From NCBI GenBank assembly GCA_016716225.1, contig JADJWT010000001.1:620001-684000 (forward strand): a stretch of DNA of 64,000 nucleotides, in the 5' to 3' direction. Numbering within the stretch: position 1 is the stretch's first letter; each line of letters begins with the position of its first letter. Shown one piece after another: positions 43,935 through 52,571 of this stretch. Below the pieces are notes generated by a model that saw only the letters and a program-made list of their open reading frames with translations, did no database searches and was not told the DNA's origin. The stretch comes from Ignavibacteriota bacterium (GTDB lineage Bacteria; Bacteroidota; Ignavibacteria; Ignavibacteriales; Melioribacteraceae). Both the position numbers and the translations under genes were made by a program.

Positions 43935-46415
43935 ATGAAACTTCACAAGGCACCAAAATACCAACCATTAAATCCAGAACAGCTTAAATTAACTTGCGAT
44001 CCTAATTGTTTTAAATTTGATACAACCGACAGCATTACTCCAATTGAAGGAATTGTGGGCCAAGCAAGAGCAATTAAAGCTTTAAAAATTGGAATCGATA
44101 TTGAAAGTCCCGGATATAATATTTTTATTACCGGTCTTTCAGGAACGGGCAAACAGACAACTATAAAAAATTTATTAAAAGAATTTCTGCCAAAAAAAAA
44201 TGTAAAATTAAACGATTACGTTTATGTAAATAATTTTAGAGATTCTGATCATCCAACTTTACTGATTTTTCCAGCTGGACAAGGAAGAATGTTTAAAAAT
44301 GATATGAAAAAATCTATTAAACTTCTTCATGATAATATTCCGCAGATTTTAGAACGCGAGCCATTTTTATCAGAAAGAAAAAAATTGGCAACCGATTATG
44401 GAAAATCTCAACAAACTTTAGTTAGCAATTTTGAAAAGAAATTAAGAAAAGATAATCTAACACTCGGCCAAATTAAAGTTGAAGAAGTAACACGTCCGGA
44501 AATATTTGCAGTAATTGAAAATCAACCAGTTTATGTTCAGCAACTTAGCGAACTTGTGCAAGCTAATAAAATTAGTCAGAAAGAAGCTCAGCAAATTGTA
44601 AAAAAGTATACAGCACATCAAGATGAGTTGTACATTGTATTTAAGGAAAGTTTAAAACTCACTCAAAATTTTCAAACTCAATTAAGTGAACTTGAATCTA
44701 ACGCTGTGAAGAATTTAATTTCCGCAACTTTTGATGAATTGCGTGAAAAATATAAATCGAAAAAAGCACAAAAATATTTTGCCAAAGTAACGGAAAATAT
44801 TTTAGAAGATTTAGATATTTTCAAAATTCCACCTCAACAAAAAAATAATAGTGAAGTTGAAAATGCAGAAAATTTATTGGCTTACCAAGTAAACTTAATT
44901 CTTGATAATTCTAATGTAAAAGAAATTCCCGTTGTAATAGAAACTTCTCCAACTTACAATAATTTGTTTGGTGCAATTGAAAAAGTAAATGACGGCTCGG
45001 GAGTTTGGCAATCAGATTTTACAAATATTAAATCCGGTTCAATACTTAGAGCTAACGGAGGTTATTTAGTAATTAATGCAATTGATGCAATTCAAGAACC
45101 GGGAGTTTGGAAAACCTTAAAACGTGTTTTGCTATACGGAAAATTAGAAATTCAAGATTTATCAAGCGTGTATCAAATTACTTCAAGCACTTTAAATCCA
45201 GAACCAATTGAAATAAATTGCAAAGTTATAATGATAGGAAATAATTATTCTTATTCTCTACTTTCAAATTATGAAGATGATTTTAATAAAGTTTTCAAAA
45301 TTAAAGCCGAGTTTGATTATGAAATGAATCGTACAGAAAGTGCTTTGATTGAATATGCTAAAGTTGTAAAAAAACTTGTTACGCAAGAAAAATTATTGGA
45401 GTTTGATAAATCTGCAATTGGAAAAATTATTGAATACGGTGCAAGATATGCCGGAGATCAAACAAAATTAACAACAAGATTCGCATATATTGCTGATCTT
45501 GCTCGTGAAGCAAATTTTTGGGCAAAAGATGTTGGAGAAAAAATTGTAACTTCAATTCACATTTTAAAAGCGTATGATTCTTCCGTTGAACGGCATGCAA
45601 TGTACGATTCCAAAATGAAAGAAATGATTGACCAAAAGACTATTTTGATTGATACACATGGCTCAAGAGTTGGACAAATAAACGGGCTTGCAGTTTACGG
45701 CGGAAGTTATTTTTCATTCGGAAAGCCTACACGAATTACTGCATCAGTCGGACTTGGAAACGGAAATATTATAAATGTTGAACGCGAAGCTGGGCTTAGC
45801 GGAAGTACACATAATAAAGGTGTTTTAATAATCACCGGGTATTTTAGAGAAAAATTTGGAAAACGTTTACCGCTTTCATTTACTGCAAGTTTGGTCTTTG
45901 AACAAGGCTACGGAATGATTGACGGAGACAGCGCTTCGGTTACTGAAGTTTGTGCCCTTCTTTCCAGCATTGCCGAAATTCCTATTAAACAAAATTTTGC
46001 AATTACCGGATCAATAAATCAAAAAGGTGATATTCAGCCAATTGGTGGAGTTAATGAAAAAATTGAAGGCTATTTTGATGTTTGCAAATCGAGAGGTTTA
46101 GATAAAACTCACGGAGTAATAATTCCTCATCAAAACGTAAAAGATCTTATGTTGAAAGATGAAATTATTGATGAAGTTAGAAATAAAAATTTTTCAATTT
46201 ATTCAATTCAAACTGTTGAAGAAGCAATTGAATTACTAACCGGAGTTAAAGCCGGAAAGCAAATGAAGAACGGAAAATATCAATCTAATACTGTTTTTGG
46301 TAAAGTTGAAAAATGTTTAACTGAAATGAAACACAGAACTCGTCCGCAGCAACAAAATCAAAAAGAGAAAGAAAATAATGGAACTAACACATCTAAAGTA
46401 AAAGGGATAAATTGA
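43935..46415 (+). CDS. Lon-family ATP-dependent protease, LonB-like (AAA_32 type)
   Basis: 826 residues. Walker A GLSGTGKQTT (67-76) in a diverged AAA domain, central coiled helical insert (~120-290), and a C-terminal Lon protease domain with the Ser/Lys dyad: S666 in DGDSAS and K709 in GGVNEK. The lid has NRTESALIEYAKVV. This is the RadA/LonB-like form that lacks the long N-terminal domain of LonA. It degrades proteins using ATP. The stop overlaps the TTG start of pyk. Confidence 0.9.
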   Translation: MKLHKAPKYQPLNPEQLKLTCDPNCFKFDTTDSITPIEGIVGQARAIKALKIGIDIESPGYNIFITGLSGTGKQTTIKNLLKEFLPKKNVKLNDYVYVNNFRDSDHPTLLIFPAGQGRMFKNDMKKSIKLLHDNIPQILEREPFLSERKKLATDYGKSQQTLVSNFEKKLRKDNLTLGQIKVEEVTRPEIFAVIENQPVYVQQLSELVQANKISQKEAQQIVKKYTAHQDELYIVFKESLKLTQNFQTQLSELESNAVKNLISATFDELREKYKSKKAQKYFAKVTENILEDLDIFKIPPQQKNNSEVENAENLLAYQVNLILDNSNVKEIPVVIETSPTYNNLFGAIEKVNDGSGVWQSDFTNIKSGSILRANGGYLVINAIDAIQEPGVWKTLKRVLLYGKLEIQDLSSVYQITSSTLNPEPIEINCKVIMIGNNYSYSLLSNYEDDFNKVFKIKAEFDYEMNRTESALIEYAKVVKKLVTQEKLLEFDKSAIGKIIEYGARYAGDQTKLTTRFAYIADLAREANFWAKDVGEKIVTSIHILKAYDSSVERHAMYDSKMKEMIDQKTILIDTHGSRVGQINGLAVYGGSYFSFGKPTRITASVGLGNGNIINVEREAGLSGSTHNKGVLIITGYFREKFGKRLPLSFTASLVFEQGYGMIDGDSASVTEVCALLSSIAEIPIKQNFAITGSINQKGDIQPIGGVNEKIEGYFDVCKSRGLDKTHGVIIPHQNVKDLMLKDEIIDEVRNKNFSIYSIQTVEEAIELLTGVKAGKQMKNGKYQSNTVFGKVEKCLTEMKHRTRPQQQNQKEKENNGTNTSKVKGIN

Positions 46416-47842
46416 ATACTAGATTTGTAAAAACAAAAATTTTAGCAACAATTGGTCCAGCATCTGACAGTAAAGAAATGCTTCTTGGACTTATTGATGA
46501 AGGAGTTAATGCGTTTAGAATGAATTTCTCTCATGGAGATGAAAATTATTTTACGGATTTATTTAACAAAATTCATGAAGTATGCGAAACAAGCAAAATG
46601 CCAATTCCGATTCTTCAAGATTTGCAAGGACCTAAAATTAGAATCGGCAATTTGGAAAAAGATGAAATTGAAATTCTAACCGGTAATAATATTGAAATCA
46701 CAATTGATACTATCTTAGGAAATGAAAATATCGTTTCATCATCATATCAAGAATTAATTGTTGATGCAAAGATTGGTAATCAAATCTTAATTGATGATGG
46801 ATTAATAAAGTTGGAAGTTATCAGTAAAAAAGAAAGGTCGGTAGTCTGCAAAATTCTTGAAGGTGGAAAACTCAAACCCAAAAAAGGAATGAATTTACCG
46901 GGAATGGTTTTAAGCACACCATCTTTTACAGAAACAGATAAAAAAAATATGGAGTTTGCATTCAAACACAGAGTAGATTATGTTGCTTTATCATTTGTGA
47001 GATATGCAGAAGATATTTATGAACTAAAAAATTGGATGAAAAGCAAAGGTTACAATAAACCAATTATTGCAAAAATTGAAAAACCGGAAGCTGTAGAAAA
47101 TTTTGAAGCAATACTTGAAGCTTCTGATGGAATTATGGTTGCAAGAGGTGATCTTGGTGTTGAATTAGCTCCGCAGTTGGTTCCGATAATTCAGAAAAAT
47201 ATTATTGGAAGATGTAATTCAGTTGGCAAACTTGTAATTACTGCAACTCAAATGTTGGAATCAATGATTACAAATCCAATTCCCACAAGAGCAGAAGCCT
47301 CCGATGTTGCGAATGCAGTTTTGGATGGAACAGATGTAGTAATGCTTAGTGGCGAAACAGCTGTTGGTAAATATCCGCGACAAACAATTAAAACGATGAA
47401 AAGCATTTTAATGTCAACAGAATCTCAAAGTCAATTTAAGACAAAAGTTAAGTTCGAGAATCCCAGGAATAAAGCTGATAATATTTTTGATGCAACGGGA
47501 AAAGCTTTTGTTGAAATTGCAAATCAAGTAAATGCAAAAGCGCTGGTGGTATTTACACATCAAGGTCGAAAGGCAAACATACTTTCAAAATATAATCCTG
47601 ATGCACATATTTTCGCTTTCTCGGATTCTTTTGACACGCTTAACCACTTGAATCTACATAAAGGTATAAAACCCTACTTTTTAAAAGATATAATGAATGA
47701 AGATTTTTATATCAAAAGTGCATTGGAAATTTTGATAAAAGATGAAATAGTTACAACCGGCGATGTTGTTGTTTTTACAGCCGGAGCTCCGATTGATGAA
47801 ATAAACAGAAAAAATTGGGTGCGATTTTTAGTTGTAGATTAA
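46412..47842 (+). CDS. pyk: Pyruvate kinase
   Basis: 476 residues, standard size. The active-site signature is IIAKIEKPEAVENFEAILE, with KTKILATIGPAS at the N-terminus and MVARGDLGVE and SGETAVGKYP further on. It makes pyruvate and ATP from phosphoenolpyruvate, upstream of the PDH complex also encoded here. It begins with TTG overlapping the previous stop (TTGA), implying translational coupling with the protease gene. Confidence 0.95.
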   Translation: MNTRFVKTKILATIGPASDSKEMLLGLIDEGVNAFRMNFSHGDENYFTDLFNKIHEVCETSKMPIPILQDLQGPKIRIGNLEKDEIEILTGNNIEITIDTILGNENIVSSSYQELIVDAKIGNQILIDDGLIKLEVISKKERSVVCKILEGGKLKPKKGMNLPGMVLSTPSFTETDKKNMEFAFKHRVDYVALSFVRYAEDIYELKNWMKSKGYNKPIIAKIEKPEAVENFEAILEASDGIMVARGDLGVELAPQLVPIIQKNIIGRCNSVGKLVITATQMLESMITNPIPTRAEASDVANAVLDGTDVVMLSGETAVGKYPRQTIKTMKSILMSTESQSQFKTKVKFENPRNKADNIFDATGKAFVEIANQVNAKALVVFTHQGRKANILSKYNPDAHIFAFSDSFDTLNHLNLHKGIKPYFLKDIMNEDFYIKSALEILIKDEIVTTGDVVVFTAGAPIDEINRKNWVRFLVVD

Positions 47843-47851
47843 TAATATAAT

Positions 47852-47880
47852 CTTACTTTAGTAATAAAAGAAAAAGTAAG
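47852..47880 (+). promoter_or_regulatory. Inverted repeat directly before the amrS start
   Basis: CTTACTTT (47852-47859) and AAAGTAAG (47873-47880) are perfect complements around 13 bases. The right arm covers the place where the ribosome site of the following gene (ATG 47883) must lie, so the hairpin could limit its translation. Confidence 0.35.
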
Positions 47881-47882
47881 AA

Positions 47883-48899
47883 ATGGAATTTAAATTAGCA
47901 AAATGGTGGGAGCTTCAATCTAACGGAAAAATACTCTGCACACTATGTCCGCGCTACTGCACAATTGGAAATGGGCAAAAAGGTTTTTGCTACATAAGGG
48001 AAAATATTGATAATAAGCTTTATTCTATTGGTTACGGAAGACCAACCGGATTTGCAATTGATCCAATTGAAAAAAAACCACTTTCACATTTTTTACCCAG
48101 AACAAAAGTTTTGAGTTTTGGAACTGCCGGCTGTAATTTGGGCTGCAAGTTTTGTCAAAATTGGTCAATCAGTAAATCAAAATTAGATGAAATAAATTCA
48201 CTTTCGGCAACTCCGGAAGAAGTTGTTAATCTTGCAAAAAAATATAAAACTCCATCAATTGCTTATACATATAATGATCCGACAATTTTTGGTGAATATG
48301 TAATTGATATTTCCAGAATTGCTCGTCAGGAAAATATTAAAAATGTAATGGTAACCGCTGGATACATTGATAAAAACGCACGCAAAGAAGTTTATAAATT
48401 TATTGATGCTGCAAATGTTGATTTAAAAGCATTTACTGAAACTTTTTATCATAAATTAACTTTCTCTCATTTGAATGATATTTTAGATACTTTAATTTGG
48501 ATTAAAAACGAAACTGATGTTTGGTTAGAAATTACTACTTTATTAATTCCGGATGAAAATGATTCGCCGGAAGAAATTAATAAAATGTGCAATTGGATTG
48601 TTACAAATTTAGGTGAAAATGTTCCGCTTCATTTTACGGCATTTCATCCGGATTTTAAAATGAGAAATAAAATTAGAACCCCATTTTCTACTTTAGAAAT
48701 GGCAAGAAATATTGCAATTAATGAAGGAATTAATTTTTGCTACGTCGGAAATGTACATAATATAGAAGGACAAACAACATATTGCCCAAATTGTAAAGAG
48801 TCGTTAATAATTAGAGATTGGCATTCGGTTTTAGAAATTAATATGCAAAATGGAAAATGTAAAAATTGTGGAAACAAAATTGATGGAGTTTTTAATTAA
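47883..48899 (+). CDS. amrS: AmmeMemoRadiSam system radical SAM enzyme
   Basis: 338 residues. Radical SAM cluster C84-x3-C88-x2-C91 (AGCNLGCKFCQNW). An N-terminal cysteine set (C19, C22, C26, C36 in CTLCPRYC and GFCYI) and a C-terminal zinc ribbon (YCPNCKE, GKCKNCGNK) are characteristic of this family, once named PflA-like. The partner genes (AmmeMemo parts) are not adjacent here. Its 3' end is duplicated downstream of the fic gene (see 50175). Confidence 0.85.
   Translation: MEFKLAKWWELQSNGKILCTLCPRYCTIGNGQKGFCYIRENIDNKLYSIGYGRPTGFAIDPIEKKPLSHFLPRTKVLSFGTAGCNLGCKFCQNWSISKSKLDEINSLSATPEEVVNLAKKYKTPSIAYTYNDPTIFGEYVIDISRIARQENIKNVMVTAGYIDKNARKEVYKFIDAANVDLKAFTETFYHKLTFSHLNDILDTLIWIKNETDVWLEITTLLIPDENDSPEEINKMCNWIVTNLGENVPLHFTAFHPDFKMRNKIRTPFSTLEMARNIAINEGINFCYVGNVHNIEGQTTYCPNCKESLIIRDWHSVLEINMQNGKCKNCGNKIDGVFN
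48853..48899. repeat. Direct repeat copy 1: 3' end of the amrS gene
   Basis: From GAAAATGTAAAAATTG to the stop region TTTTTAATTAA. It is identical over the first 41 bases to 50175-50222; copy 2 then has one extra T before AATTAA. This copy is part of the working gene. Confidence 0.85.
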
Positions 48900-48920
48900 A
48901 CTAATTTCGTTTCAAAAAAA

Positions 48921-50054
48921 TTATTTTTGAAATATCTTAACATATTCATCAAAAATATAAAGACGATTTCTTTTAAAACCGGTTAATTCTACCAATACAC
49001 CAAATTTTTCAAATTCTTTTATTAAATTATTTGCTGTTGTAGGAGTAACTTTAAGCACATTAATAACTTTTAAACTATCAACTATTGGATTTTTATATAA
49101 TTCATCTAAAAGTATTTTTGCTTTAATTTGCTTTTTCCCCATTTTTAATAAAACTTCATTTTCTAATTTTTGTTTAAGCTTAATTATATTATTAAACGTA
49201 GCAATAGAACTTTTTGACGTTTCAATAACACCAGCTAAGAAAAACTTTATCCATTGTGAAATATTATTATTGGTTCTAGCAATTGTTAGATTGTCATAAT
49301 AGTAAGCTTTATTTTTTTCGAAAAAATCTGATAAGTATAAAGTTGGTTTTAATAAAATATTATTACTTACCAAATATAATGTTATTAAAAGTCTTCCAAG
49401 TCTTCCATTACCATCCAAAAAAGGATGAATTGTTTCAAACTGATAGTGACCAATGGCAATTTTTATTAAATGTGGAACATTAATAGAATTATTGTTTAAA
49501 AACTTTTCTAAATCGCTCATTAGTTCTGGAACTTCCTCGGCAGTTGGGGGAATAAATATTGCATCTTTAAGAGTTGCTCCAATCCAATTTTGACTTCTTC
49601 TAAATTCTCCCGGTGTTTTCTTTTCACCTCGAACACTTGTTAAAAGTATTTCATGACTTTTTCTTAGCAATCTATTTGAAAGTGGAAGTTTTATTAGTTC
49701 CTTAATTGCATAATTCATTGCTGATACATAGTTCTGTACTTCTTTATAATCATTACGCCTTTCTGGCTTTATATTTTCTTCTTTTATAAAAGCTTCTTCA
49801 ATACTGGTTTGTGTGCCTTCTATTTTACTGGATTTTGTTGCTTCTTTTGTAATATGCATCATAATAAAAAAATCAACATCTGGGATAAGTTGAGAAAATG
49901 CGTTTAATTCTCCAATTTTTCTATTTGCTTCTCCTAATAAGCTATTTATCTCCGGATCCGAGATTATCCATTCTTTATTCACAAAATTCGGGGAAAAACT
50001 AAAGTATTCGTATTGTTTCTTTAAATTTCCGGCTTTGAAATTCTTTATATCCAT
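48921..50054 (-). CDS. Fic-domain protein with N-terminal inhibitory motif and C-terminal winged helix
   Basis: 377 residues. Fic motif H210-PFLDGNGRLGR (210-221) is intact, so AMP-transfer (or related) activity is expected. The inhibitory-helix motif S75-xxx-E79-G80 (SSKIEG) lies in the N-terminal part. The C-terminus (ILLDELYKNPIVDSLKVINVL, then TPTTANNLIKEFEKFGVLVEL) is a winged helix-turn-helix, suggesting self-regulation at DNA. A matching palindrome lies just before the gene. The gene is flanked by 47-bp direct repeats of amrS. Confidence 0.88.
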   Translation of the reverse strand: MDIKNFKAGNLKKQYEYFSFSPNFVNKEWIISDPEINSLLGEANRKIGELNAFSQLIPDVDFFIMMHITKEATKSSKIEGTQTSIEEAFIKEENIKPERRNDYKEVQNYVSAMNYAIKELIKLPLSNRLLRKSHEILLTSVRGEKKTPGEFRRSQNWIGATLKDAIFIPPTAEEVPELMSDLEKFLNNNSINVPHLIKIAIGHYQFETIHPFLDGNGRLGRLLITLYLVSNNILLKPTLYLSDFFEKNKAYYYDNLTIARTNNNISQWIKFFLAGVIETSKSSIATFNNIIKLKQKLENEVLLKMGKKQIKAKILLDELYKNPIVDSLKVINVLKVTPTTANNLIKEFEKFGVLVELTGFKRNRLYIFDEYVKIFQK

Positions 50055-50098
50055 ATTTTTACTATAATATAAATAATTATATTTTAATTTGTAATCTT

Positions 50099-50130
50099 AA
50101 CTTGGAAGATAAAATTTTATATTCCAAGTT
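50099..50130. promoter_or_regulatory. Operator-like inverted repeat upstream of fic
   Basis: AACTTGGAA (50099-50107) and TTCCAAGTT (50122-50130) are perfect arms 14 bp apart. TCTT before and AAGA after extend the symmetry. It lies about 45 bp upstream of the fic start, the right place for autoregulation by its winged-helix domain. Confidence 0.6.
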
Positions 50131-50174
50131 GCAAGATATTTTTAGAATAAAAATAATATTTGATTATGTATTTT

Positions 50175-50222
50175 GAAAATGTAAAAATTGTGGAAACAAA
50201 ATTGATGGAGTTTTTTAATTAA
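50175..50222. repeat. Direct repeat copy 2: stray 3' end of amrS
   Basis: Same 41 bases as 48853-48893, plus one T, then AATTAA. It follows unrelated sequence, so this copy is not the end of any gene. It is the remnant of the original junction or a duplication caused by the fic insertion. Confidence 0.85.
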
Positions 50223-50289
50223 CCAACGTATTACAATTTTTAGATTCATTTACTATCTTTATATTTATCAATAAACAAATATTTAAAGA

Positions 50290-51096
50290 ATGAAAAACAT
50301 TTTATCTATACTAGAAAAATACTCGGTTGAATATGGATTTAAAATTTTAAGCGCAATTTTAATTCTAATAATTGGGATTTGGCTTGCGAAAATAATTTCG
50401 AAAATATTCAATAAATTTTTAGCTAAATCAAATGTTGATATAACTTTACTAAAATTCTTTACTTCTTTAGTTAGAATTATTTTAATAACTTTTGTTGCTA
50501 TTGCCGCCGTAAATAAATTAGGAATTGAAACTACATCGTTTGTTGCAGTGCTTGGTGCTGCGGGACTTGCAGTCGGTTTGGCATTACAAGGTTCACTTTC
50601 CAATTTAGCATCTGGAATTATGTTAATTATATTTCGACCAATTAAAGTCGGCGATTATATTCAAGGCGGCGGCGGTGAAGGAACTGTGAAAGAAATTGGA
50701 ATTTTTGTTACAAAATTAATTTCAATAGATAACAAATTACTATTTGTTCCAAACTCAAAATTAACTTCGGATAATATTGTAAATTTCACTTTTAATGAAA
50801 CTCGCAGAGTTGATATGGTTTTCGGAATTGGTTACAAATCAGATATTAAAAAAGCTAAGAATATTATTGATGAAATTTTAAGCAACAATCCAAAAGTTTT
50901 AAAAGAACCAAAGCCGGATATTTTTGTTAAAGCTTTAGCTGAAAGTAGTGTAAATATTGCAGTTAGACCTTGGTGTAAAACAGATGATTATTGGGATGTT
51001 CTTTCTGAAGTTACTGAAAATATTAAGTTACAATTTGATGCAAATAATATCGAAATTCCATTTCCGCAAAGGGATATACATTTGCACAATAAATGA
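50290..51096 (+). CDS. Small-conductance mechanosensitive channel (MscS family)
   Basis: 268 residues. Three transmembrane segments near 15-100, with a pore helix of the Ala/Gly-rich MscS type (LGAAGLAVGLALQGSLSNLASGIMLIIFRP). The beta domain IKVGDYIQGGGGEGTVKEIGIF and the C-terminal FPQRDIHLH follow. It opens on hypo-osmotic stress to release solutes. It originally may have followed amrS closely, before the fic cassette entered. Confidence 0.93.
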   Translation: MKNILSILEKYSVEYGFKILSAILILIIGIWLAKIISKIFNKFLAKSNVDITLLKFFTSLVRIILITFVAIAAVNKLGIETTSFVAVLGAAGLAVGLALQGSLSNLASGIMLIIFRPIKVGDYIQGGGGEGTVKEIGIFVTKLISIDNKLLFVPNSKLTSDNIVNFTFNETRRVDMVFGIGYKSDIKKAKNIIDEILSNNPKVLKEPKPDIFVKALAESSVNIAVRPWCKTDDYWDVLSEVTENIKLQFDANNIEIPFPQRDIHLHNK

Positions 51097-51137
51097 TTTT
51101 TTGAAAATTGATTTTTAGAAAAAGTAAAATTTATATT

Positions 51138-51638
51138 CTATTTTTTCATCAAAAAAACATATCCGCTAAAAATAAAAGTTGTAACTATTTGAATTAATAT
51201 CGGTGTTGAAATTAAACTTCCATCAATAAATAACAAACTTAGCAATCCAAATTTTACTGCATAATATGCCATTTTACTTAATCCGATACTTAAAATCATT
51301 GATGCAAATTTATTTTTAATTTTTTCTGTTAAGAAAAAGAAAAGCCAAACATTTAGTAATAATTCGCCGGTAATTAAAAATGTTTTAATTAAATGCGGAT
51401 GAGCAGAAATTACAAAAGAGAAAATAGGTAAAGTTGAAGCAATTATGTAAGCATTCTTTTTTGAAGTATGAGCAATTGATAAAATTAACATCAACCGCAT
51501 TGGCTCAATAAAGTAGATGGGCAAAGCTGTTAAGTGAGAAAGTGCCGGCACCAAATAGATAAACGCTAATGCCATTATATCAAACACAGAACTTTTTATA
51601 ATTTCTTTTTGACCAATTTTTCCTAAAACTGAATCCAT
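51138..51638 (-). CDS. Multi-pass membrane protein, ECF-transporter S-component-like
   Basis: 166 residues from the ATG at 51638, chosen because AAAGGTG precedes it. A longer frame to 51752 adds 38 residues without a ribosome site. About five hydrophobic segments (FDIMALAFIYLVPALSHL, MRLMLILSIAHTS, AYIIASTLPIFSFVIS, GELLLNVWLFFFLTEK, MAYYAVKFGLLSLLF). The small size and composition resemble substrate-binding S components, but no ligand motif or partner is seen. Confidence 0.5.
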   Translation of the reverse strand: MDSVLGKIGQKEIIKSSVFDIMALAFIYLVPALSHLTALPIYFIEPMRLMLILSIAHTSKKNAYIIASTLPIFSFVISAHPHLIKTFLITGELLLNVWLFFFLTEKIKNKFASMILSIGLSKMAYYAVKFGLLSLLFIDGSLISTPILIQIVTTFIFSGYVFLMKK

Positions 51639-51745
51639 TTTACACCTTTTGTATTTACGGTTTAAATATATCAAAATTAATATAGAATGGAAAAAGTTAG
51701 AAAATGTTGAGATGTTGAAATGAAAAAAATTAAAAAAGCCAATAT

Positions 51746-51847
51746 TTGTCATTTCCGATGATTTTTACCGGAAGAGAGATTTCATAAATTAATTCTGAGA
51801 TCTCTCAGTCTCCGTTAGCAAACGGATCACTTTTTCAAGATGACAAA
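51746..51847. repeat. 102-bp multi-hairpin palindromic repeat
   Basis: Ends TTTGTCAT (51746-51753) and ATGACAAA (51840-51847) are complementary. Inside are three hairpins: TTCCG/CGGAA, GAGAGAT/ATCTCTC and TCCGTT/AACGGA. The GTCAT/ATGAC ends match the in-gene elements at 1296 and 14612, so this is probably a larger member of the same family. Confidence 0.7.
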
Positions 51848-51928
51848 ATGTTTGTCAGTCCATAAAATGTTTCGGGGGAAAAAGGATTTTTCTTTAAAAT
51901 GTTATTTCAATTTCCATAACTATAATTC

Positions 51929-51961
51929 AAAGATGCCATCTTTTAAAAAGATGGCATCTTT
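51929..51961. repeat. Perfect palindrome, 16-bp arms
   Basis: AAAGATGCCATCTTTT (51929-51944) and its reverse complement (51946-51961) are separated by one base. It lies 85 bp downstream of dps and could stop transcription of that gene. Confidence 0.8.
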
Positions 51962-52045
51962 TTAAAGTTTTTTAAAATGAAAACAAAGATCAATATTGTT
52001 TTTATTTTCCTAGTCTCACTTTTTTCGTTTTACGTTTTCACGTTT

Positions 52046-52480
52046 TTACTTACTTGCGTTTAACATCCACAAAGATTTTTCTAACCAAGCAACATTTTCA
52101 TCAACTAAAGCTTGAGTCGTTAAATCATTTTTGCTAGCGGCAATGTCTGAAGTTTTCTTAAACTCGCTTTTTAAATATTCAAAATCATTTATTAAGATAT
52201 TTATTACTTCATTTGCAGAAAATTCTGATTTATTTTCTTCAGTAATTTTTGCTATTTCTAAATAACCTTTTAAAGTTGTTAATGGTTTTCCGCCAATTTG
52301 TAAAATTCTTTCTGCAACATCATCATAAACACCGGCAAAATAATCATAATATTCTTCGGTTTGTTTGTGAATTCCAAAAAAGTGCGGACCTTTAACATTC
52401 CAATGATAATTGTGAAGTTTTACATACAAAACTTGAACATCTGCCAAATTTTGATTGAGTTGTTTTACTAATTCTTTCAT
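52046..52480 (-). CDS. dps: Dps-family ferritin-like DNA-protection protein
   Basis: 144 residues, slightly short for Dps. Ferroxidase-site residues at the subunit interface are present: H26 (LHNYHWNVKG), H38, D53 and E57 (YDDVAERI). It stores iron and protects DNA from peroxide. A PerR-like box (52503-52518) lies upstream, so it is probably in the PerR regulon along with the peroxiredoxin. Confidence 0.9.
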   Translation of the reverse strand: MKELVKQLNQNLADVQVLYVKLHNYHWNVKGPHFFGIHKQTEEYYDYFAGVYDDVAERILQIGGKPLTTLKGYLEIAKITEENKSEFSANEVINILINDFEYLKSEFKKTSDIAASKNDLTTQALVDENVAWLEKSLWMLNASK

Positions 52481-52502
52481 TACATTTTCCTTTCAAATAA
52501 TT

Positions 52503-52518
52503 TATTTTAGATAATAAT
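52503..52518. promoter_or_regulatory. PerR-like box upstream of dps
   Basis: TATTTTA-GA-TAATAAT, sharing the core TTAGATAATA with the sites at 53294 and 53775. It overlaps a perfect palindrome ATAATAATTATTAT (52514-52527). It lies ~25 bp before the gene. Confidence 0.6.
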
Positions 52519-52571
52519 AATTATTATATTTAATTAAAAAAATACCACATTTTTCAATATGGCATAAATTT

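Larger units (their letters stand above)
51639..52045. other. Intergenic region with two palindromic repeats
   Basis: About 400 bp between two minus-strand genes. It contains the multi-hairpin element at 51746-51847 and the perfect palindrome at 51929-51961. The remainder has no visible gene. Confidence 0.5.
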
